This document shows, one piece after another, positions 44,885 to 56,235 of a stretch of DNA of 64,000 nucleotides. Made by a program: the position numbers and the translations under genes. A model generated the notes under the pieces. It did not search any database. It was not told the DNA's origin and was given only the letters and a program-made list of their open reading frames with translations. Position 1 is the stretch's first letter. Each line of letters begins with the position of its first letter. Where the stretch lies: positions 20,172-84,171 of the forward strand of contig JBBHKE010001475.1 in assembly GCA_037447655.1 (NCBI GenBank), read 5' to 3'. This stretch comes from Zygnema cylindricum. Lineage: Eukaryota; Streptophyta; Zygnematophyceae; Zygnematales; Zygnemataceae.

Positions 44885-46832
44885 CTTGAGAATTTTTCCG
44901 ATAGAGGCGTCCAAAAAGTCGGGCAGCGAAAGTAAACGTAAAGTGTGACCCTAATAACCCCAAAATTCCAAAACTTTTAACAATTATCAATCTTTAAAAC
45001 TAAAACAAAAAGAAAGAAAAAAAAAAAAACAAGAACTTCACAAAGAACCTCACAAAAGAGTTAAAACGAAGAAAAAAAATAATCTTAACATATGTGCCGG
45101 AATGTAAAAAAAATAAAAGAGTTTTTGTTTTTTTTTTCTTTTTTATAAAGGGTGAAAAGCAATAGTACCGTTGGAGCCGTATCGAAAACAATTTTTGTAA
45201 AATGACTATATTCCGGAGCTTGTAGAAACTGAACCACCTGTTTTACAAAAAAAAAAACAAAGAACCCACCGTAATCCGCAGTTCCGTTAAATTGAACGTC
45301 TCTATGAACGTGGTTATGTTTCAAGAAACAAAAAGTGACAACCCAATTCAAAACCCAAATGAAAAAAAAAAAAAATGATATAAACCATACGAGCATAACC
45401 CCGACAAAAACCTCAAACAAACAAAAAAAACTAAACAATGTAAAAAAAAATGTAAAACAAAACAATGTAAAAAAATCTCTACAAAACCCGATGGCTCACA
45501 AAATAAAAAGAAAATAAAAGAAAAAGAAAAACTTACGAAAACATTTTCAAAAACGCGTAAAGCAAATCCTTTAAAAAATCTTACCTTCGCAATAGCCACA
45601 GCCTCGTCCAATCCCGGAGGAGGAGAATCGAGAAGTTCGCCCAACTTTAGTTCACTCAGCTGATAAGACCCATTTATACCCATTTTTTCTGTTTAAACAT
45701 AAACATGAAAAAATAAAAAAATACAAACTACTCCGAGAATGACTAAAAAGAGCTGGGCACAAAAAGGAAAAGGAGAGAAACGTAAGGAGGGAGAGAGGGA
45801 GAGAGGGAGGGAGGGGGGGAGGGGGGGAGAGAGAGAGGGAGAGATTAAAAATCTACCAAAAGTTGAAGACAAACTAAACGTCGCTAAAAAACCAGAGAGG
45901 GAGAGAGAAAGGGAAAAACAAGGACACAGAAAATTTATATAAATACATATACACATATACATATATACATATATACATGAACATACATACATATATACAT
46001 ACATACATAAATAACATACAAAAATAACATACATACATACATGCATATATAAACACATATAAGATTAAGTTCCCATTTGTACCCACCTGATCCGCCCATC
46101 CCCCGAGGCCCATCCCATCCATGAAGTCCTTCACGCCCGAGGACCCGTCCTCACCCTTGGTGGCGGACCGGAACTCCTCCCGGGCCTGCTCCGGATCAAT
46201 CTGCCCGGGAAAACAAGGGGGCGAGGGAGGAGAGGGAGAGGGGGAGAGAGAGAGTGAGGGGACAGAGAGTGAGGGGGAGAAAGTGGGGGAGAGAACAACA
46301 AACGGGTTTTCTTTTTACTAGTTTTTTACTATTTTTCTTAATCTGTCTATATTCGTCTTTTTCTTTTTTTTTCTCACCTCCATCGCAAATAGGAGACCGT
46401 CAGTTCCATCCACTAGCACTGGCAGCCCCCCTGTGACATCCTGTCACACCCCGGTGCACTCCCACCACCACCATCAGATATAGAGAGGGAGAGGGCGGAG
46501 AGGGAGAGGGAGAGGGAGAGGGAGAGGGAGAGGGAGAGGGAGAGCGAGAGGGAGAGGGAGAGGGAGAGCGAGAGCGAGAGGGACAGCAAGAGCCAGAGAC
46601 CGAGTGAGAGGCCGAGCCAGAGTGCGATTGAGAAGCGAGAGGGAGAGGGAGTGAGAGAGAGAGGCCCGTCGTTTCCCACCTGGTCGAAGCTGTCACTGAG
46701 ACTGTGGGCGGGGTCGGTGGAGACGAGGAGGGTGGGCTGTCCCTCGAGAGCATATCGTACCGCCAGACTTCCCGCGGTACTGGTTTTGCCCACTCCTCCC
46801 TTCCCTCCTACCAAAATGAATTGGCGACCGGT
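44885..46832 (-). CDS. GET3/ArsA-type ATPase, probably the plastid form; middle exons only
   Basis: GET3 ATPases chaperone tail-anchored membrane proteins; the plant plastid form is GET3B. Six minus-strand exons: about 46832-46680, 46440-46378, 46200-46087, 45659-45585, 45237-45169 and 44950-44885, all with phase-0 junctions. They carry the deviant P-loop [23 protein letters not shown] (switch I region), [84 protein letters not shown]. The exon holding the P-loop has no clear AG acceptor; upstream is a pure pyrimidine tract leading into the 10-N gap, so the transit-peptide exon is missing. The C-terminal half (client-binding helices and the rest of the fold) is also missing before the next gene. 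Confidence 0.85.
45776..45845. repeat. GGGAGA polypurine tract in GET3 intron
   Basis: Purine-only stretch on the plus strand, pyrimidine-only on the coding strand. Confidence 0.9.
45943..46055. repeat. (ACAT)n-rich microsatellite in GET3 intron
   Basis: Alternating ACATAC/ATATAC units over about 110 bp. Confidence 0.85.
46486..46665. repeat. (GAGAGG)n minisatellite in GET3 intron
   Basis: Near-perfect hexamer GGGAGA repeated more than 15 times, then decaying into GAGCGAGA variants. Confidence 0.92.
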
Positions 46833-46931
46833 CGGAGAGGGAGAGGGAGAGAGGGAGGAGGAAGTGGAGGGGGTGACAGAGGAAGAGGCAGAAGCTGGAA
46901 AGGAAAGGAAGGGGGGGAGGGAGAGAGGGAG

Positions 46932-46941
46932 NNNNNNNNNN
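46932..46941. other. Assembly gap (10 N)
   Basis: Ten ambiguous bases within a GA-rich repeat. The true gap length is unknown. Exons missing on both sides suggest much more than 10 bp is absent or that two contigs were wrongly joined. Confidence 0.98.
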
Positions 46942-48026
46942 AGAAAGAGAAAGAGAGAGAGAGAAAGGGAGGAGGAGAGGTGGCAAATAAACATAAAAAG
47001 AACGATAAAAAGCCTTTAAAAAGAAAAAAAAAAAAAAAACATCGACATAATCTCCTTCGTTTGCGGAAAACTAAAGAAACAAAAGGGAAAACACTTTTAT
47101 ATTAATAATAAGAATATGAAGAAATAGCGACTAAAAATGAGTATAGCAATAATTACTAAAAATGAGAAAGAAAAAAAAAGAAAACACTCCAAAACAACAT
47201 TAAAAAAAACCTAAAAACACGAAGGAAACAAAAAATCACCAAGATATAATCTGAAAATTTTGTTTAAAAACAAAAACCTCAACAAAAAATGAGAAAACAA
47301 GCCAAAAAAAAAAAAAAACTTTGAAACACCCCTGGAAAAATAAAAAACATAGAAAATAAACTCTAAAAAAAAAAAATCTAAAAAGCCCTGAAAAATATAA
47401 TTTAAAAAAATATATCCCTCCAAAAAAACTCGAAAAAGCACCAAAAAACTCTAAGAACCATTTAAGAATAAAAAGAAACTCTACACAATCCCCTCCCCTC
47501 CCACCCCCTCACACCCCACCCCACCCCCCTTAGCCCCGCCCAAAAAAAATCATTATAAAAAAAAACTTCCCAAAATATTTGAAAAATACCCAGAAACCAA
47601 AAACCCCAAAACTTCTCTCAACAACTCCCCATAAACCCTAGAAATACCCTAAAAACTACCCTAGAAAACCTTAAAAATACACTAAAACACCCTAAAAATA
47701 CCCTACTATAATCCTAAAAACCCCTAAGAATACCCAACCAAACCCTAAAAACCTAAAAGCCCTAAAAAACACGAAAACAATTATAAATTTTAGCAAATCT
47801 TACAACTCTGGAAAAAAAAGGACAGGCCATAATCTATTATTATAATTGATTTCAAATTAATTACGACGCGGTTATTTTTTTATTTATTTTTTACGAGGCA
47901 TTTGAACGTAAGATTTCGATCGAGCGTAAAAAAATAAGGTTCCAAAAAAAAAAAAATCATAAAAAAAAATGAATGAATGAATAAATAAATAAATAAATAA
48001 TAAGATTAAAAAATATATATAGTTAC
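46942..48026. other. Very A-rich sequence right of the gap
   Basis: Poly-A-rich DNA; at 47632-47770 it carries many degenerate CCCTAAA-like words. The expected third and later exons of the proteasome gene are not here. Confidence 0.6.
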
Positions 48027-49562
<1,536 letters not shown>

Positions 49563-49568
49563 TCACGA

Positions 49569-49672
49569 TGTATGAGAGGGAGAACAAAAATGGTCGAGGA
49601 GATGGAGAGAGAGAGAGAGAGAGAGAGAAAAAAATCGAGAGAGAGAGAGGAGAGGGAGAGAGAGAGAGGAGA
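49569..49672. repeat. (GA)n tract upstream of proteasome exon 1
   Basis: GAGAGA runs interrupted by AAAAAATC. Confidence 0.88.
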
Positions 49673-49679
49673 GGTTTAC

Positions 49680-49913
49680 AATTTTTAGGGTTTGAATTAG
49701 CATGTGGTTGAAGTTCCACATGGCGTCTCTCAACATCAAAATTTGTTTCTTCGTTTCATCGTCCAGCGAGTATCGGATCCGTACACTTCGTATCGCGTAA
49801 AGCATGGCGAAACATATCGCCATATCGCCTCGGTTCATCCGTACCAGCCAGTTCGCATGAATTAATAATCGAGTTTGGCCTGGTGGAGCAAACTCCCAAA
49901 AATGACAACTGTC
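49680..49913 (-). CDS. Unidentified probable internal exon
   Basis: An open 78-codon stretch between an acceptor (TTTTGCAG at 49921-49914) and a possible donor (ATT|GTAAAC, GT at 49679-49678, adjoining the exon end at 49680). It contains HFWEFAPPGQTRLLIHANW, RMNRGDMAICFAMLYAIRSV and DDETKKQILMLRDAMWNFN, a plausible helical protein composition. I do not recognise the family. It has neither a start context nor a stop and belongs to a gene whose other exons are not visible. It may be another orphan exon of the same damaged region. Confidence 0.4.
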
Positions 49914-50014
49914 CTGCAAAACTGAACTCTATTGTACTGTAGTACAAAGTTACTGTGGGACAGTTTCCAGTAAATTGTAATATCCTGTACGGTAACGGGA
50001 ATTACAGTACAGTA

Positions 50015-50558
50015 CACCGCCAATCGTTATTAGCGTGTAAGTTTTTTTAGCGTATAAAAATAATTACCGTGGTGTACGCTATTTAAGAATTTGAAAATTT
50101 TGGAAAAAATCATACATTCTAATTGTTTGGTTATGGTAATTTGGATCTTTGAAAAAAAAAATGTCGGTCGCAAACATGCTTAAACTAATATAGGTCTTCG
50201 TACAAAATCTGACAAATCGTACACAAATCGTACATTCACACGGTCGAAACGCGGCTGTCGGACGAATATGTGCGAGCGGGATTTTTTACGACCTGCTTTT
50301 TTTTTCCTTTTTAGAACGCACATTCTCATGCGTCCACTGTTACTAAAACTAATTTATTGTACTTTTTAAACTAAAAAAGGTACATTTATGTACGGTTTGA
50401 CACTGACCGTACACCACTCTATTTAAGAGGGACAACGTCCTAAAATTAACCCTAAATAGAATAAAGAAAAAAATAGAATGAACTACACTAATGGAGAAAA
50501 AAAAAAAAAAAAAGCGGGACGGAATTAGCGTACACAACGCTAATAACGATTGGCGGTG
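50015..50558. mobile_element. TIR element S (544 bp), CACCGCCAATCG subfamily, beside U6
   Basis: TA-bounded, ends CACCGCCAATCGTTATTAG and exact complement. Its interior matches the right part of element K. It ends 112 bp before the U6 start. Confidence 0.88.
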
Positions 50559-50606
50559 TAGAGCAAATACTGTACTCAACAATATAGTGTATTTTTTAGA
50601 CAATAT

Positions 50607-50617
50607 ATCCCACAATT
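50607..50617 (+). promoter_or_regulatory. Upstream sequence element (USE) of the U6 gene
   Basis: ATCCCACAATT matches the plant snRNA USE (RTCCCACATCG) in its first eight bases. It lies about 64 bp upstream of the U6 start. Confidence 0.7.
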
Positions 50618-50642
50618 TTCGTTGCGTTTAATATTCCGCGAA

Positions 50643-50649
50643 TAATAAA
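50643..50649 (+). promoter_or_regulatory. TATA-like box of the U6 gene
   Basis: TAATAAA lies 22-28 bp upstream of the start and 25 bp after the USE. In plants this short USE-TATA spacing specifies RNA polymerase III. Confidence 0.6.
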
Positions 50650-50670
50650 GGAGTTTTCTCGTTATAATTC

Positions 50671-50688
50671 GTCCTTCGGGACATCCGT

Positions 50689-50720
<32 letters not shown>

Positions 50721-50773
50721 GGCCCCTGCGCAAGGATGACACGCACAAATCGAGAAATGGTTCAAATTTTTTT
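50671..50773 (+). ncRNA. U6: U6 spliceosomal snRNA
   Basis: Nearly the same as plant U6 along its length. It has the 5' hairpin GTCC-TTCG-GGAC, ACAGAGA at 50704-50710 (pairs with the 5' splice site), the catalytic AGC within GATTAGCATGGCCCC, the GCGCAAGGATGACACGCA internal stem-loop, and a T7 terminator at 50767-50773. The 5' hairpin is one pair shorter than in Arabidopsis and the end reads GGTTCAAA rather than GGTCCAAA. Upstream USE and TATA support an active Pol III gene. Confidence 0.96.
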
Positions 50774-52185
50774 GACATTTTTTCCAGGAGGTCTCCTATT
50801 AGGTGAACAAAAAGGTGAGGAATTATAATAATGTGTGCCATTTTATCAACTCTAACTCGGTTCATTACCGATTTAACACTGTTAAATCAAGTGAGTGTTT
50901 TTTAAGCCAAATAGATTAAGGATCATGACCCTATCAATTAAGTGGCCTATAACAAACCACATGGCATGGTTAATTCTAGTAAGGTTTTAACGCTAATAAA
51001 TCACTTACCCTGAGAGCCATATTTGGTGTCATCGATGACTAGCACCGATTCCATTAACTTGATATTCACGTTAAAAAATATTGTATTATGTAACTAGCAA
51101 TGAGTACACCAACAAGGTACAAAATATGATTAAAAGGGAACGAGTTTTGACTACTTATAAAATAACTTTTTACCCTAACTATACGACAAAAGGGGGGCAA
51201 TGGCTTGTATCTAAAAATGAAGCTCAGCTCTCTATCACAACCACGTAGACCATCTTCGTGCACCAATCGAAGGTTGTCAAGTGCATGAGGATCATGTGCC
51301 ACCATTTTTTTTCGATTAAAAGTCGTTTTGGGGCTCATTGGAGGGCTACATATATGCATGTCTCTATTGAAATCCAAGAGTAAAAGTGGGGCGTGATTCT
51401 AGATTCTCTGGCTTCAAAAATATAACAACCACTCTAGATACTGTCGAAAAAAGTATCTGTTGTCCAAAATACATCCAAAATAAATTGTATGAAATTATCA
51501 ATTGTGTCTCGATGGACATTGTCTTTTTCTCTGGAGATTGTTGCATCTCAATCCGCAACGCCAATATAAAACAACGTGCTTAGAGAAGCGCGGGTTCCAA
51601 TAATGTTAGTAAGGAATAAGTCACCTTGTGTAATTTTTGCATCGTGCAAGAGCACTAAGTACACTCTAAGACCACAAGAGCCCTTGGTCTAAATATGATA
51701 ATGAATAGCATATGTGCAAAGACAAATATGAGGGTTTGACTGAACGAAAACTCATCTTTTCTCTTCGATGGTGAATTTGAACTTCACAAAGACCAACAAA
51801 GAGTTTTCTATGCAACAAAATGCATTTTGATCCACCCAAGTTTGGATCAACGTAGTACTCTTAGGGCTTGGGCCTATCTGGTCATTTATCAGCCGATTTC
51901 AATAGGTGGGCGGTTTATAGCCGTAGGATTCTGATATCAACGGTGATCTAAAGCCCACTTTTATTGAAAACTAAAGTACCCTTAAGTGCAATGGTTTTAC
52001 AATCTAAAGGAAAATTTGACAAATTGGTGATGCGCCAAATGGGCAAATTCTCACACGGTTGACGGTTGTCTGACTACGCACTAAATATCCGCACGCTATA
52101 TTTTATAACTTATTACTGTAGTACTGTACCCTATCGCACTGAAGCTTCTCAACCGCTTTATTTGTCAGTTTGGGATGTCAGTTCG
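50774..52185. other. Intergenic DNA between U6 and selenoprotein W
   Basis: Unique AT-rich sequence; no exon, LTR or TIR element could be supported. The right part should include the selenoprotein W promoter. Confidence 0.45.
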
Positions 52186-52194
52186 TTAGGGTTT
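52186..52194 (+). promoter_or_regulatory. Telo-box-like motif upstream of selenoprotein W
   Basis: TTAGGGTTT lies about 115 bp before the ATG, in the place where plant telo-boxes are found. Function inferred only. Confidence 0.4.
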
Positions 52195-52307
52195 CCCTGG
52201 TAGCCATTGAAGTATTGGATTCTGCTGTCCGGTTGTTGCCACGTGTCGTTCGCAGGTGTCGAGTGTGTCGGTGCCACATGCTGGCTTTCTCCTGTTTCCG
52301 ATCCGCC

Positions 52308-55304
52308 ATGGCTAAAGTTAAGATTCACATTCTGTATTGGTGAGCTTCTTTTATGGAAATGGTTCTATTTGAGTTGCTTGACTTTTTGATTTTATTGACT
52401 TTTTGGCGTTTTGACATTTTGGCGTTCTGACTTTTTTGGCTTTTTGACTTGTTGACTTTCTACCTTTTTTTCCTTTGACTTTTGACTTTTTGACTCTTTG
52501 ACTTTTTGACTTTTTTACTTTTTGATTTGTTCGGGGATGTCTTTAATTTTGTTTTGGAATCTCTGAGTTTTAGTTTTTTTTTTTTGCTATTTATGTGATT
52601 ATTTCTTCTTGACCCTGTATTTGTTTTGTTTTATTAGGCCTTGCTTCACTTTTTTGTCGCTTCTGCTTTCTTGGCTCTTCCTTTTTTATTTTTATTTTTT
52701 TGTCTATTTTTGTTTGTTTTTGTGTTTGTTTTGTTTTGTCTTATCGCATATAGTGTTGTTTTTCGGTTTTTTTTTTCTTTGTTTTTTATCCTTTTGTTCT
52801 TTTTTTTTGGTGATGTATGTGGATGAATTTTCGTTTTTGTTGAAAATTGTATGTATTTTTAGTTTTGTATTTATGTTTTAATAGATTCCATGTCCGTTTC
52901 TCATTTTTAACTTTTCGTTTCTGGTGTTTTTTTTTTGTTTTTTGGTTTTTTTGTTTTTTTTTGTTTTTTTTTCATCTCTTTCCGAACAGCGGTGCCTGAG
53001 GTAAGCTTTTTGGACTTTTTTTTTCCCCCTATTTTCACATCCAAGGAAGAAGCCAGTCGCCATCCTGTTTTTTTGTCATTTTTTTGTTTTTGTCGTTTTC
53101 ATGTTTTGTCTTTTTATGTAATACCAGTGTCTATGGAAGCCAGTTGCCGTCCAGATTTTCTGTCATTTTTTGCTTCTGTCTTATTCTCCCTTTTTTTTGT
53201 ACTTTTTTTCTTAAAACAGGGTATATAAAGAATCCAGTCGCCCTCTACATTTAATTCATTTATTGTTTTTGTGTTATTCCACTTATTTTTGTCTTTTCCT
53301 GTAAAAACAGGGTACCTGAGGAAGGCAGTGGCTGTCCAAAATGCCCTAAAGCAGAAGTTTCCGGGGCAACTGGAATTTTCCCTCCAGGGAACCCCAGGGG
53401 CAACCGGGTTTTTGGGTCAGTTATACCCCTTCGTACCCTTTTTTTTATCCTCTTTTCGTTCCCTATTCTGTCGTCTTATTTTCTTTTTTCCCCTTGTTTT
53501 CTGTTTTTATCTTTTCCCTGTTTATATGCTGTACTTATCCCCTTTTTATCTTGTTTTTTATCGTCTTTTTCTCCTTTAATCTCCTTTTTTTCCCATTTTT
53601 ATCCCCTTTCTCTTTTTTTTATCCCTTGTTATCCCCTATTTTTTCCCTTTCTTATACCTATTTTATCTTCTTTTGTATCCTCTTTTTTTTATTTCCTTAA
53701 TTCGCTTTTTTATCCCATTTAAACCACTTTTTATCCCTTCAAATTTTCTCCCTTCTTTTCATCCCATTTTATCCCTTTCTTTATCTCTTATGTACCCTAA
53801 TTTACGCCTTTTATTACCTCTTTTTCGTCTTTTTTATTTATCAGCTTTCTACCCCTTTTTGCCCCTTCTTTTTAAATTAAAAATGTACAATTTTTTGAAC
53901 TTTATTGGATTCATTTTTTTATTTTCTTTAAGCCCAGTTGACACAAGGTCGAAAAAGTTTTCTTTTTTTGGAGTTTTTTGGGGTTGAGGAGTTTTTTTTT
54001 AGGGTTAAGAGATTCTTTTACGGTCCTGTTTGAGGATTTTTTTTTTATTATTATGGTTTTTTTAATTTAGAAGTGTTGAAGGCTGAAGATAGAAGTTGAG
54101 AAGGAGAGAGGGAGACAGGGAGAGGAAAGGAAGCGAGAAGGGGAGGAAAGGAGAGGAGAGTAGGAGAGTAGGAGAGAAGGAGAGGAGAGGAAACGGAGAG
54201 TTGGAGAATAGAAAGGAGAGAGGGGGGCAGGGAGAGAAGGAGAGGAGTGAGGGGGCGGAAAGGAGAGGAGAGTGGGAGAAGGAGAGGAGGAGAGAGGGAG
54301 AGAAGGAAAGTAGGGGAGAAATGATGTTAAAGCAGACGTTTCCATGTGCCTATTTTCCGTTACAGAAGTACAAATTGTGGGAGGGCCTCTTCTTCACTCC
54401 AAGAAGAATGGAGATGGATATGTGAGTAATTTCAAGTACCTGAGATTGTTCCCTCCCCCTCCCCCTCCCCCTCCCCCCTTTTTTTTTACCCTATTTTTGC
54501 CTCTTTGTACCATACGGACGCCACAGTACACATTTTTTTGTGTGCAGAGTACAAAAAAGTACAAGAGGTGTAAAATTTAAAACCAACCAATGAAACCTAT
54601 CGATTGGGAGAGAAGGAGAGCAGAGGAGAGAGGGGGAGGGAGAGTGGGAGAGAAGGAGAGGAGAGGGGGAGGGAGAGTGAGAGGGAAGGAGAGGAAATGA
54701 GAGGGGGAGGGGGAGTGGGAGAGTAGAGAAGGAGAGAGGGAGGTAACTCTCTAACGCGTAATTGACATCATGGGGCACAAAAAGACGACATGTCAAGATT
54801 AAATGAACTTTTTGTCGGTGATCAAAAAATAAAAATATAAACATATACGTATTTTTATATGTACATATAATTTCTTACCTTTTGTACTTTTTTGTACTCG
54901 GCACATATTAAATCCGTATGGCTGTGCCTAAAGGGTACAAAGAGGTGAAAATATCAAAATAATAAAGGTGAAAATATCATAAATGATAAAGTTAAAAATA
55001 TCAAAATAATAATGGTAAACATATCAAAATATTGAAGGTTAGATATAACTCCCACCTGTATATCTGTAAAAGAGTTTTTTGGCTATTGTTAATTCGACTC
55101 TTAGTTGTCTGTAGAGAAAAAAATATTCACCGAGGGAAAACTTTTGAAAATACTTAATGGACATCTTTCTTCCTCTTCTTCTTTTTCTTCTCCGTTTTTT
55201 TTTGTGTTATTTTTTGTTTTTTCATTTAATAGGTGGACTCCGCGGAAAAAATGCAACGAATCATAAATGGTGTCGAGGCCTATTTGACCTCAACCGATAA
55301 ATAA
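52308..55304 (+). CDS. SELENOW: Selenoprotein W with UGA-encoded selenocysteine, complete
   Basis: A small thioredoxin-like (Rdx family) redox protein. Five exons join in exact phase: 52308-52339, 52990-53000, 53311-53415, 54366-54421 and 55233-55304 (TAA), giving 91 residues against 87 in mammals. The start is GCCATGG. Residues 1-16 read MAKVKIHILYCGA-U-GY, where U14 is TGA; this is the CxxU redox motif of SelW. Then ALKQKFPGQLEFSLQGTPGA, TGFLGEVQIVGGPLLHSKKN, GDGYVDSAEK and a final helix, matching the SelW blocks FPG, GTPxATGFFEV, LIHSKKxGDGYVD. Exon 2 is an 11-nt microexon holding the TGA. All introns are GT-AG. A SECIS-like fold lies downstream at 56171-56235. If TGA were read as stop, only 13 residues would be made, yet the downstream frame is fully conserved in four exons. 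Confidence 0.92.
52377..52520 (+). repeat. GACTTTTTG minisatellite in selenoprotein W intron 1
   Basis: About twelve imperfect copies of a 9-10 bp unit TGACTTTTT. Confidence 0.85.
52990..53000 (+). other. 11-nt microexon carrying the selenocysteine codon
   Basis: CGGTGCCTGAG is bounded by a long pyrimidine tract and AACAG on the left and GTAAGC on the right. It contributes the third base of Cys11, then Gly12, Ala13, Sec14 (TGA at 52997-52999) and the first base of Gly15. Both phases are required to join exons 1 and 3 into the SelW frame, which makes a chance match unlikely. Confidence 0.88.
54095..54318. repeat. GGAGA polypurine tract in selenoprotein W intron 3
   Basis: Purine-rich over about 220 bp, following about 600 bp of T-rich intron. 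Confidence 0.88.
54605..54745. repeat. GGAGA polypurine tract in selenoprotein W intron 4
   Basis: Similar units to the intron-3 tract. Confidence 0.88.
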
Positions 55305-55355
55305 TTTGTCTCTTTCTGGAACTCCTATTGGTCAAAAATTGGTAAGTGAATCTTT

Positions 55356-55389
<34 letters not shown>

Positions 55390-56170
55390 CAGGAAGAAGG
55401 CATTGGTTTCTCAGAAGGCAAAAAATTTAGAAGGTTTTTTAGAAGGCTTTTTAGTAGGTATGTTGTGATTTTTTAAGAAGGTTTTTGAAGGTTCTTTTCA
55501 ATTTTGCTTTTTTGTATTTTGGTTTTTTAACTTGTTTTGCGTGTAAGAAAACTCCTCCAATTCTTTTCGTATTTTGTTTTTTTGTATGTTTTCTTTTTCA
55601 TGTTTTGTGTCCTCGTTGCTTTTGAAAAACATAAATAGAAGAGGTATATATCGAGGAAATTCTTGGTCGATATATTGTAATATCAGTACAAAGTAATATC
55701 GACAGACCGAAAAATCGATATTTATATTCGAGTTTGCCGATAAATAAGTAACGAAATAAATATCGATATCGCGATAGCTGGCCATAATTCATCGATAAAC
55801 TAATACCAAACTATAATATATATTTCGCCAAATCTTAACCGAACATTTGATTGGCTGGAAATTATGTGCACAAAATCTGATTAAAGAAAGTTTTACTGAA
55901 CGAAGTCAAACATTTGGTGCATGGAACTTTTTTTCGGACGGCAATAAATTGTCTTTTCCAAAGTAGTTGCTCATTGGAAAATGGGCAGAAAATGAAAGTG
56001 ATAATAGAAAATGGTAGGAAATTGGATTACGAGTGTGGATTGGGCGTTTTATAACTGACAAAATGGAAAATTGGTTCTGTGAAATGGCGTAGATTTGAAA
56101 GCTCAAAGACTTATTATAGTATTTTTTTGTTTCCTTTTCTTTTTACAGGCGATTTTGGCGAATGTTTTAG
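55305..56170 (+). other. Probable spliced 3' UTR of selenoprotein W
   Basis: Two candidate introns follow the stop codon: 55342-55392 (GTAAGTG donor, T-run, CAG) and 55458-56148 (AG|GTATGT donor, TTTTTACAG acceptor). If both are removed the SECIS begins only about 125 nt after the stop codon; unspliced it would be about 870 nt away. The first intron is very short (51 nt) and therefore less certain. Confidence 0.5.
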
Positions 56171-56235
56171 CGAAAATATGACAGAATCGACTGAAAGAGG
56201 AGAATATCCTCAGGAAGATTCTCGACTTTCTGCCC
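56171..56235 (+). promoter_or_regulatory. SECIS element candidate (form 2-like)
   Basis: The core ATGA is at 56178-56181 and its partner GA at 56224-56225. Helix II pairs AGAATC (56183-56188) with GATTCT (56217-56222) and CTGA (56191-56194) with TCAG (56210-56213). An unpaired AA follows at 56195-56196, 12-13 nt after the quartet, the spacing expected of a SECIS. A mini-stem GGA/TCC above the AA gives form 2. A weak helix I is possible below the quartet (GCGxAAA with TTTxTGC). It recruits SBP2 and the Sec elongation factor in known systems. Confidence 0.72.

Noticed and set aside
47632-47770. Plant-type telomere repeat (CCCTAAA)
   Set aside because: The words are degenerate and irregularly spaced in generally A-rich DNA; no perfect tandem array, so not a chromosome end or clear interstitial telomere.
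52997-52999. TGA as an ordinary stop, SelW as pseudogene
   Set aside because: All other codons, splice sites and phases are intact, TGA sits exactly at the Sec position, and a SECIS-like fold is downstream.
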